Below are positions 1 to 5,251 of a stretch of 6,191 nucleotides of DNA, piece by piece. Below the pieces are notes generated by a model. It made no database searches, was not told the origin of the DNA, and saw only the letters and a list, made by a program, of their open reading frames with translations. The position numbers and the translations under genes are program-made. How positions within the stretch are numbered: the first letter of the stretch is position 1; each line of letters opens with the position of its first letter. Source of the stretch: an uncultured Gammaproteobacteria bacterium (GTDB lineage Bacteria; Pseudomonadota; Gammaproteobacteria; Pseudomonadales; Azotimanducaceae_A); NCBI GenBank assembly GCA_913049565.1, contig CAJWZG010000167.1:1-6191 (forward strand), written 5' to 3'.

Positions 1-350
1 GGGTGGAAAATGGAACAGACTTAGTAAATGAGATGCGGGAGGCCCTAATTTTGCAACCTTCAGACTTCTGGATGGAAGAGCTTGGCGCAGCAGGGGTACC
101 CGTCGCTTTAGTGGCGCAGATCGATGAGCTACCGCACGACCCTCAGGTTATCGCTAATCCGATGACGCTAAAACCGACGGACGAGGTGGGCATGCCAGCG
201 GTGATCAAACACCCACTCAACATTGAAGGTCTTGCAACGCGCCCAGCAGGAAGGGCCCCAGACCTTGGTGAGCACAGTGCAGAGATACTTAACGAGCTTG
301 GGTATTCATCGGCGGATATCGCCCGAGTTAAAGATCAGGGCATTATCTAG
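1..350 (+). CDS. Family III (CaiB/BaiF) CoA transferase, C-terminal fragment
   Basis: The first complete codon is at position 3 and the frame ends at TAG 348-350. The gene runs in from the left, so the GTG at 3 is not taken as the start. About 115 residues are visible, where the family is usually near 400. The fragment matches the C-terminal end of CaiB/BaiF enzymes: a Trp-x-x-x-Leu stretch (FWMEEL), then AGVPVALV, a DPQV motif, a segment like MPAVIKHPLNI, the RPAGRAPDLGEHS motif, and an ELGYS ending followed by an Ile-rich tail. Members move CoA between carboxylic acids, such as carnitine, formate/oxalate or bile acids, through an aspartyl-CoA intermediate. The catalytic Asp lies in the missing N-terminal part, so neither substrate nor activity can be judged. 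It ends 17 bases before the selD fusion on the same strand, so co-transcription is possible, though no functional link is evident. Confidence 0.85.
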   Translation, partial: VENGTDLVNEMREALILQPSDFWMEELGAAGVPVALVAQIDELPHDPQVIANPMTLKPTDEVGMPAVIKHPLNIEGLATRPAGRAPDLGEHSAEILNELGYSSADIARVKDQGII

Positions 351-367
351 TCGGGCCGTTGCTGGTG

Positions 368-2563
368 ATGCAACCGACAACGCCGTCAGTTCGCGATGTA
401 TTGCTGATTGGCGGTGGACATGCTCATGTGCAGGTACTCAAACACTTTGCCATGCATCCTGTTCCCGGTGTGCGCCTCACATTGGTCAGCGAAGAAAATA
501 CTTCACCATACTCAGGCATGGTGCCCGGTTACCTAGCCGGACACTATAACCGAGAGGAAATTGAAGTTGCCTTAGAGCCACTGTGTCAGTTGGCTCAAGC
601 GCGATTTATTTGCGCGGAGGTTACTGGACTTGAGCGTTCCAACCAGCGGGTAAAACTGCGTAACCGACCGCCAATTCGTTACGACATATTGTCGTTGAAT
701 TGCGGCTCAAAACCCGACTTGAACGGCAAGCCCGGCATCGCGGTTAAGCCGATTAGCCGCTTCCTTTCATACTGGGCCAATCTGAAGGCGCAGGTAGAGG
801 CCGATAGCCAGGCAAGCGATGTCACAGTGGTTGGCGCAGGTGCGGGTGGTATAGAAGTGGCCTTCGCCTGTCGGGCACGTCTGCCAGCTAGCACCAAGGT
901 GAGTGTTATCGGACCAAGCTTGCTGCCTGGGTCGAACCGTCGAGCGGTCCGTGTCATCGCTCAGGCGTTTCACGATAATCGAATCGATTTTTTGCCTGAG
1001 CGCGTGGTCGATGCGTTCAGCGACGAACACACAACACGATTGACCCTGGGCAACGGCGAGTTGAAAAGCGTTCAGCACTTGCTGTGGGTGACTGATGTGC
1101 GAGCGCCGGATTGGCTTATGGATTCGGGCCTAGACAGCGATGAAAAAGGATTTATTTGCGTTGATGAACAGCTACGTACCGTTACCGATGATCGCGTTTT
1201 TGCGGTAGGAGATGTCGCGCATTTGCAGGGCCAAGAACGGGCTAAGGCAGGCGTTTACGCTGTACGCGCTGCGCCGACTCTAGCGCACAATCTAATGTGC
1301 GCAACTCAGGGGCTTCCTTTGACAGGCTCACGATGCCGCTACACAGCGCAGCATGCACATCTAACAGTCATCGGTTTAGGCTCCCCAAAATCGCCGGATG
1401 CGCTGGCGATCAGGGGCCCTTTTGCCTTTAAACATAGGATGTTTTGGCGGCTTAAAGCGCATATCGATCGCCGGTTCATTGAACGCTACAACAACCTGCC
1501 GAAGATGGCTGAATCACAGTTGGTGCTACCCAAGCATCTTGCCGAGGATTTACCTGCGGATTTAATGCGCTGTGGCGGTTGCGGGGCCAAAGTTGCCGCC
1601 GATCCGTTACGGCGTGTGCTGGCACGTTTGCCGAAACAGCATGCAAGCCATGTCACATTGGGTATTGGTGACGATGCTGCCCAAGTCCTGCACGGTACGG
1701 GTTCTACGCTCCTCAGCGTAGACGGTTTTCGAGCCATGATTGACGACCCCTATTTGTTGGGGCGCATTTGCGCGCATCATAGTCTGAATGATTTATTCGC
1801 AATGGGTGCAAGGCCCTCGGCGGCGCTAGCGCTTGCGACGATCCCCTTGATGGCTGAAGCCATGATGGAAGATGACCTCTACCAACTCCTGCACGGTGTG
1901 GTCGATGTACTGGAAGAACACGGGGCAGTGCTCGTTGGTGGACACTCTTCGGAAGGTGCTGAACTAAGCATAGCGCTGACAGTGACTGGCACCCCCGGGG
2001 CGACAACGCTTACCAAATCAGGCGGGCGCCCCGGTGATGTTTTAGTGCTGACGAAGCCACTTGGCACTGGGGTGATATTAGCCTCAGCAATGCGTGGTCT
2101 ATACCTGCCCGGGGCTACTGCCGCTTGTTTAAACTCGATGAACCTGAGCAATTCGCCTGCCGCCAGCGTATTCAAATCGTTGGGAGTCACAGCGTTGACC
2201 GATGTGACTGGTTTTGGCCTTTTGGGCCACATTGGTGAGATGCAGCGGGCTAGCAAGTGCGGTGTGACCCTGAATGTACAGAATATTCCAGCGCTGCCTG
2301 GTGCTCTGGAAATGTTGGAACGCGGTATCCGCTCCTCTATCGCGCAAGCCAATGCATTGGCGCTCGGTGATTTCACTGTTGCTAGCAGAGCAACAGATAC
2401 AGCTAGACTTGCCTTGCTCAGTGATCCACAGACATCGGGAGGATTACTCGCCAGCGTACCGCCGAATCAACTCGATGCCTGTCTCAAGGAGTTGACAAAC
2501 AACGGCGTGCAGGGCGTGGTGATTGGGCAGATGGAGTCTGCCGGATTACTGCAGATTATCTAG
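368..2563 (+). CDS. selD: Selenophosphate synthetase SelD with N-terminal FAD/NAD oxidoreductase domain
   Basis: This 731-residue protein has two halves. Residues about 8-380 form a two-dinucleotide-fold flavoprotein like type II NADH dehydrogenases: GGGHAHV at 15-21 (FAD), SPYSGMVPG at 46-54, GAGAGGIE at 156-163 (NAD(P)H) and VFAVGDVAHL at 277-286 (FAD). No CxxxxC redox disulfide is seen. Residues about 395-731 are a complete selenide, water dikinase, which makes selenophosphate from selenide and ATP. Cys405 and Lys408 of the GCGAK motif match E. coli Cys17 and Lys20, while Ala407 replaces the second Cys of GCGCK. Other SelD motifs are GIGDDAA (432-438), Asp452, LNDLFAMGARP (473-483), GGHSSEG (524-530), TDVTGFGLLGH (611-621) and SDPQTSGGLL (685-694). 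The fused architecture is known in cyanobacteria and proteobacteria; coupling of flavin chemistry to selenide supply is inference. ATG 368 is chosen because it lies just before the first motif. TTG 359 and GTG 365 are possible, and no strong ribosome site decides. Stop is TAG. Confidence 0.95.
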   Translation: MQPTTPSVRDVLLIGGGHAHVQVLKHFAMHPVPGVRLTLVSEENTSPYSGMVPGYLAGHYNREEIEVALEPLCQLAQARFICAEVTGLERSNQRVKLRNRPPIRYDILSLNCGSKPDLNGKPGIAVKPISRFLSYWANLKAQVEADSQASDVTVVGAGAGGIEVAFACRARLPASTKVSVIGPSLLPGSNRRAVRVIAQAFHDNRIDFLPERVVDAFSDEHTTRLTLGNGELKSVQHLLWVTDVRAPDWLMDSGLDSDEKGFICVDEQLRTVTDDRVFAVGDVAHLQGQERAKAGVYAVRAAPTLAHNLMCATQGLPLTGSRCRYTAQHAHLTVIGLGSPKSPDALAIRGPFAFKHRMFWRLKAHIDRRFIERYNNLPKMAESQLVLPKHLAEDLPADLMRCGGCGAKVAADPLRRVLARLPKQHASHVTLGIGDDAAQVLHGTGSTLLSVDGFRAMIDDPYLLGRICAHHSLNDLFAMGARPSAALALATIPLMAEAMMEDDLYQLLHGVVDVLEEHGAVLVGGHSSEGAELSIALTVTGTPGATTLTKSGGRPGDVLVLTKPLGTGVILASAMRGLYLPGATAACLNSMNLSNSPAASVFKSLGVTALTDVTGFGLLGHIGEMQRASKCGVTLNVQNIPALPGALEMLERGIRSSIAQANALALGDFTVASRATDTARLALLSDPQTSGGLLASVPPNQLDACLKELTNNGVQGVVIGQMESAGLLQII

Positions 2564-2577
2564 ATTCGACGGTGCAT

Positions 2578-2602
2578 GGAATTCGCTGCTCTGGCGGATT
2601 CC
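2578..2602. terminator. Hairpin between convergent selD and metX-like genes
   Basis: Arms 2578-2586 (GGAATTCGC) and 2594-2602 (GCGGATTCC) pair over nine positions, with one G-U wobble on the + strand and a seven-base loop. The hairpin fills most of the 46-base gap between the two stop codons, where a shared terminator is expected. Neither strand has a proper U-tract after it, so intrinsic termination is uncertain. It may only protect 3' ends. Confidence 0.45.
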
Positions 2603-2609
2603 TTGGAGG

Positions 2610-3695
2610 TTAAAAGTAGGCGGCAATAGCCGGTCTAAAGCGATCCATGTCTACTAAAAATGAGTCATGCCCTTGAAGGCTATCCAGCGGCACGAATTCA
2701 ACATCTGGAACTTTTTCGACCAACGCATCGGCTAGGGCTTCTTGCTGAGAGAGCGGAAAAAGCAGGTCGGTGCTAACGCCGATAACCATTGCCGACTGTA
2801 ACTTCAAACTGCTGAAACTGGCGGTCAAACTGCCGCCATGGTCGAATCCATCAAATAAATCCATTGCTCGCGAAAGATACAGGTAGCAGTTGGCGTCGAA
2901 GGATCAAATGAAGCGGTTCGCGTGGCTCTCTAGATACGACTCGACTTCAAAGTCGATCCCAAATGGTGAGTCCTCTTCAGCAAAATCTGGCGCTCGCTCG
3001 CGACCAAACCTCTCAGCCCATTCTGCGCCAGATCGATAGCTGATCATGCCGAGTTTGCGTGCCAATCGCATGCCAGAGACCGGACCATGACCGTTCGTAT
3101 CGTATTGCCCGTTCTGCCAAAGGGGATCCTCGCGAATGATTTCTCGCTGCAGAGAGCGTAACGCGATCGCGTGAGGCAAGGCGCGAGCGGCGGAGGAAAT
3201 GGATACAAGGCGGCGCGTTCGGGCCGGATAGGCAAGTGCAAAAGCTAAGGCAGTCATACCGCCCATTGAGGCTCCCACGACGGTGTGGAGGGTTTCAATG
3301 TCCAGATGATCGAGGACGTGAGCTGCACTGGAAGCAATGTCCTCTACCGTTAAGACAGGGAATGTAAGTCGATAGGGCGCCTGCGTTTCTGGGTCAATGC
3401 TGGCAGCGCCAGTGCTACCAAAACAGCTGCCAAGGGAATTGATACAAACGATAAAGTAACGATCGCTGTCCAGCGGCTTGCCGGGGCCAATCATATCCTC
3501 CCACCAGCCCGTCGAAGGGTCTGCAGCAGAGGAGGCGGCGTGTGCTGAGGGTGATAAGCCAGTAAAAATAAGCACCGCGTTGTCAGCTGACGGGTTTAGT
3601 GCGCCCCACGATTCGAAGGCTACGGTTGGCGTAATCAGATGCCCCCGTTGCATCGCAAAACGGTCATCGATGGTTAGGTACTGTGCTGCTTTCAA
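2610..3695 (-). pseudogene. metX: MetX-family homoserine/serine O-acyltransferase, interrupted by in-frame TGA
   Basis: This is an alpha/beta-hydrolase acyltransferase that activates the hydroxyl of homoserine or serine with an acyl-CoA for methionine or cysteine synthesis. The frame has 361 codons, normal for MetX, and conserved sequence continues unbroken from one end to the other. Codon 264 (2904-2906), however, is TGA. Before it are TGLSPSAHA (45-53), GWWEDMIGPGKPLD (63-76), NSLGSCFGSTGAAS (86-99), the nucleophile elbow GASMGG with Ser143, SLQREIIREDP (181-191), SGMRLARKLG (207-216) and FEVESYLESHANRF (249-262). After it are FDANCYLYLSRAMDLFD (266-282), Asp310 in STDLLFP, and His343 in QGHDSFL. 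These complete the Ser-Asp-His triad, so a product ending at codon 263 lacks two catalytic residues. The flanking text resembles Xanthomonas-type serine/homoserine O-succinyltransferases more than classical acetyltransferases (from memory). Start is TTG 3695 behind GGAGGT, with an in-frame TAA two codons upstream. Stop is TAA. The gene may be mutated, misread, or recoded. Confidence 0.85.
2904..2906 (-). other. In-frame TGA codon within metX-like gene
   Basis: Read on the minus strand, RFI-TGA-SFDANCYLYL keeps the same frame on both sides, so this is a nonsense position, not a frameshift. Relatives have a charged residue here (Arg or Glu in those I recall, as in RFV-R-FFD). A single C-to-T change from CGA, or G-to-T from GGA or GAA-type codons with a further change, would explain it. 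The codon is not at an active-site position. Confidence 0.9.
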
Positions 3696-3700
3696 ATATT

Positions 3701-3706
3701 ACCTCC
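3701..3706 (-). promoter_or_regulatory. Ribosome binding site fixing the TTG start of metX
   Basis: The minus strand reads GGAGGT, then five bases, then TTG (3695-3693). An in-frame TAA lies immediately upstream of the TTG-preceding codon, so no longer reading is possible. The next in-frame ATG is 14 codons inside conserved sequence. The strong site supports the unusual TTG start. Confidence 0.75.
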
Positions 3707-3817
3707 GGTCCCTTAGCAACAGTAGGGGATTGACGGTCCAAGTGCCAATTTGAAGTGTCGATTTGGGGAGCCGGAAGGCCTACACGTCAAGACCGCGCCT
3801 TACAATTACGTCGATGG

Positions 3818-4111
3818 TTACTGTGGGTTTTCGCCAGTGACGGAGAAGGCCTGGGAGACCTGCTCGGCAGTCATTAGGATGTCGTCTATCTGCTGCAAGG
3901 CGATTTCGTCGAATGAGATGCCTAAGAATGCGGTTGTGGAGAGTTCAATAAACAGCTCCAACAGTTGCTCTTCCGATACCACCGCATTCAAATCTACGAA
4001 CAGTTTGGTAAAAAAGCCAGTAGCAGCCATTTGATCTGTACTATTCAGGTGAGCTAACAGATCCTCAAACTTAGGTTTGAGGCTTCCTTTGACTGAGTCG
4101 ACTGCATTCAT
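3818..4111 (-). CDS. Small acidic helical protein of unknown function
   Basis: I do not recognise this 97-residue product. It has about 15 Asp/Glu against 4 Lys and no Arg, and it lacks Cys and Trp. Much of it reads as amphipathic helix: FEDLLAHL near 15-22, FFTKLFVDL at 33-41, and SEEQLLELFIEL at 46-57. No signal peptide, membrane segment or metal-binding motif is visible, so a soluble cytoplasmic protein is likely. The frame is open back to a TTG at 4168. ATG 4111 is preferred because the longer version adds a Cys/Arg/His-rich segment of different composition and would begin inside a dyad sequence. Neither start has a good ribosome site. It lies 122 bases upstream of the metX-like gene on the same strand and is divergent from the nitroreductase-like gene. 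Stop is TAA. It could conceivably be a spurious frame, though its sequence bias looks protein-like. Confidence 0.55.
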   Translation of the reverse strand: MNAVDSVKGSLKPKFEDLLAHLNSTDQMAATGFFTKLFVDLNAVVSEEQLLELFIELSTTAFLGISFDEIALQQIDDILMTAEQVSQAFSVTGENPQ

Positions 4112-4161
4112 CGTAGGACAATGCGGTCGGTGTCGTGAACGCGCCGTGAAGTTGACGCCAC

Positions 4162-4178
4162 ATTTCAACGCTTGAAAT
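4162..4178. promoter_or_regulatory. Operator-like inverted repeat in divergent intergenic region
   Basis: ATTTCAA (4162-4168), CGC, TTGAAAT (4172-4178) is a perfect 7-bp inverted repeat with a 3-bp centre. It sits in the 107-base gap between the divergent starts at 4111 and 4219, where a dimeric repressor would be expected to bind. TTGAAA in each arm could also serve as a -35 element reading outward, but no convincing -10 follows on either strand. The protein that might bind is unknown. Confidence 0.4.
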
Positions 4179-4205
4179 TCACCATAAGTAGACGAGCCTG
4201 TTGAA

Positions 4206-4210
4206 CGGAG
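4206..4210 (+). promoter_or_regulatory. Ribosome binding site deciding ATG 4219
   Basis: GGAGG followed by eight bases and ATG 4219 gives normal spacing. This selects ATG 4219 over the in-frame TTG at 4201, which lies before the site. Confidence 0.7.
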
Positions 4211-4218
4211 GTTATCCC

Positions 4219-4674
4219 ATGAATCAGCTCTTTCGCTTCGTTAATCCCATAGTGGTCATCATGTCCAAAACGCTATTGCATTGGTGCTTCAGTCACCAAG
4301 TGATGGTGTTGCATTTTAGCGGGCGTCGCAGCGGTAAGCTTTATGCCATACCCGTGAGTTATCTTCGTATTAGCGGTGAATCAGAATCTCGTATTCTATG
4401 CATGACAGACGCGAGAGGCGTCTGGTGGAAGAATCTTCAGGATACAGACCTAGTCACCGCGACAGTGCGCGGCAAACAAATCTCTGCGCGTGTAAAAGTC
4501 GAAGCGCAAGACACGCAGAAGATCGCGGATGCATTAGATAAATTCTGTCGTCGAAGCAGGGTAAGCGCTTTTTTTTCCGGGGTCGGCCGAGAGGGCGGGG
4601 TACCTAACTCTGCAGATTTGACAGCGGCAGCAGCTCGAAATGTACTGATAGAATTAACCACTAGTGAGTCGTAG
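4219..4674 (+). CDS. Nitroreductase/quinone reductase-like split-barrel flavoprotein
   Basis: This 151-residue protein resembles the deazaflavin/flavin-dependent nitroreductase group (Ddn/DUF385-like, split beta-barrel). The N-terminal helix RFVNPIVVIMSKTLLHWCFS (6-25) parallels the family's NPxx..LxRSPLH segment. Next come VLHFSGRRSGKLYAIPVSYL (30-49), the family signature T/S-G-R-R/K-S-G-K...P-V-x-Y, and then VWWKNLQDTDLVTATVRG (68-85), like the usual WWxNL...V.V.L.G strand. These residues help bind the cofactor phosphate in known members. Length is typical. Residues 9-25 are hydrophobic enough to touch the membrane, but no signal peptide cleavage site is evident. Outside actinobacteria the cofactor is unclear, so neither F420 nor FMN dependence can be claimed and the substrate is unknown. 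It is divergent from the acidic protein gene and convergent with the next gene. Stop is TAG. The fold call comes from motif memory, without a profile search. Confidence 0.6.
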   Translation: MNQLFRFVNPIVVIMSKTLLHWCFSHQVMVLHFSGRRSGKLYAIPVSYLRISGESESRILCMTDARGVWWKNLQDTDLVTATVRGKQISARVKVEAQDTQKIADALDKFCRRSRVSAFFSGVGREGGVPNSADLTAAAARNVLIELTTSES

Positions 4675-4718
4675 AGACGTCCAGTGCTGACCCTCCTGCT
4701 TAGACGATAGCGGTCTCT

Positions 4719-4737
4719 CCAAGGGGTAAACCCCTGG
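4719..4737. terminator. Hairpin between convergent genes
   Basis: CCA-A-GGGG, loop TAAA, CCCC-TGG forms a GC-rich stem of seven pairs with one bulged A. It lies inside the 66-base gap between the TAG at 4674 and the TGA at 4741-4743 of the convergent gene. No U-tract follows on either strand, so termination activity is inferred mainly from position and stem strength. Confidence 0.4.
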
Positions 4738-4740
4738 TGA

Positions 4741-5070
4741 TCAGCCTTCCATGGTGACCTGACACACTTTGATCTCTGCGTAGTCATCGGCCCAATCAAG
4801 ACGTTCGAGAAACTGTTCGCGCGCATACCCGCCGAAATTATCGAGCATATACGCTTGTACCGCCTTGCCAAAAATCGTCAGGCCCTCTAACACGGTGGAT
4901 GCCTGGACACGAATCTCTATATCAAATGGTTCTATGGGTAGCTCCTCGTCGTCGTAACCCCATATATCATTCATACGGAACGCTATCGGGTCGACAGGGC
5001 GCAAATCTAATGTACTGCGGGGTACATGCCCTCCGCTTTCAGTTTCAAAATGCCAGGTGCCGTGCTTCAT
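4741..5070 (-). CDS. Acidic protein of unknown function
   Basis: I do not recognise this 109-residue product. It has about 21 acidic and 9 basic residues, with a notable acidic patch YDDEELPIEPFDIE at 39-52. Three Trp, one Cys (103), and alternating beta-like stretches (FDIEIRV, EIKVCQVT) around a helix near 60-77 suggest a compact alpha/beta fold. No signal peptide or membrane segment is visible. The frame remains open to ATG 5178, giving 145 residues. ATG 5070 is preferred because the extra 36 residues look poorly structured and run through a ten-T homopolymer coding Phe-Phe-Phe. The ribosome site is weak for both (GAG about ten bases before ATG 5070; nothing before 5178). The gene is convergent with the nitroreductase-like gene and divergent from the photolyase-like gene. 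Stop is TGA, evidence that TGA is used as a normal stop here. Confidence 0.55.
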   Translation of the reverse strand: MKHGTWHFETESGGHVPRSTLDLRPVDPIAFRMNDIWGYDDEELPIEPFDIEIRVQASTVLEGLTIFGKAVQAYMLDNFGGYAREQFLERLDWADDYAEIKVCQVTMEG

Positions 5071-5078
5071 GGTGTTTT

Positions 5079-5097
5079 GCTCAAAAAAAAAATGAGC
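5079..5097. repeat. Poly-A/T tract of ten inside a short inverted repeat
   Basis: GCTCA (5079-5083) and TGAGC (5093-5097) flank a run of A from 5083 to 5092. The arms are perfect, with a nine-A loop. On the minus strand this lies 9 bases before ATG 5070, in the likely leader of the acidic protein gene. Homopolymers of ten are prone to slippage and to sequencing error. Confidence 0.6.
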
Positions 5098-5190
5098 CCC
5101 AATCGCGGGACGATTGTTGAGCAAACTACCTGTTGGGTGGATTTGTGTCTTATTTATTGCGGCTATCCAGCTAGACATAAACAGGACAAC

Positions 5191-5202
5191 GCGCGGCCGC
5201 GC
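5191..5202. promoter_or_regulatory. 12-bp GC palindrome between divergent genes
   Basis: GCGCGGCCGCGC is a perfect 12-bp palindrome, immediately followed by the overlapping palindrome GCCGGC (5201-5206). It stands out as all-GC sequence in a moderately AT-rich gap upstream of the photolyase-like gene. It could be an operator or a methylation target, but no known consensus is recognised. Confidence 0.3.
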
Positions 5203-5251
5203 CGGCCACTGTCGGTAATCTAGACCATCAGGATTTTATTCAGAGCGTTAA

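Noticed and set aside
679..2376. Several long minus-strand open frames opposite selD
   Set aside because: They are antisense to a gene with strong conserved motifs throughout. Their translations show no recognisable domain and are the usual shadows of a codon-biased gene.
2850..2906. TGA in the MetX-like gene as a selenocysteine codon, suggested by the adjacent selD
   Set aside because: The position is not catalytic and is a charged residue in relatives. No Cys is expected there. The bases just after TGA show no convincing bacterial SECIS hairpin; the best candidate is a weak UGCU/AGCA pairing. SelD can serve selenouridine synthesis alone. Only a Sec-containing peptide or conserved TGA/Cys in homologues would revive it.
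3707..3753. Sigma-54-like TGGCAC or -35/-10-like promoter before metX
   Set aside because: TGGCAC is present on the minus strand, but the required GC at the -12 element is missing (GT instead), and the sigma-70-like pair TTGGCA/TACTGT is weak.
1311..4093. 13-base direct repeat GGCTTCCTTTGAC at 1311-1323 and 4081-4093
   Set aside because: Both copies lie inside unrelated coding sequences with no extended similarity around them. A chance match is likely.
2904..4743. Reassigned TGA (alternative genetic code)
   Set aside because: The acidic protein at 4741-5070 ends at TGA (4741-4743) with no conserved sequence evident after it. The other complete genes contain no in-frame TGA, so a single TGA does not support recoding.
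4437..4871. 144-codon minus-strand frame crossing the two convergent genes
   Set aside because: It overlaps the better supported flavoprotein-like gene and acidic protein gene, is Arg/Ser-rich, and has no recognisable motifs.
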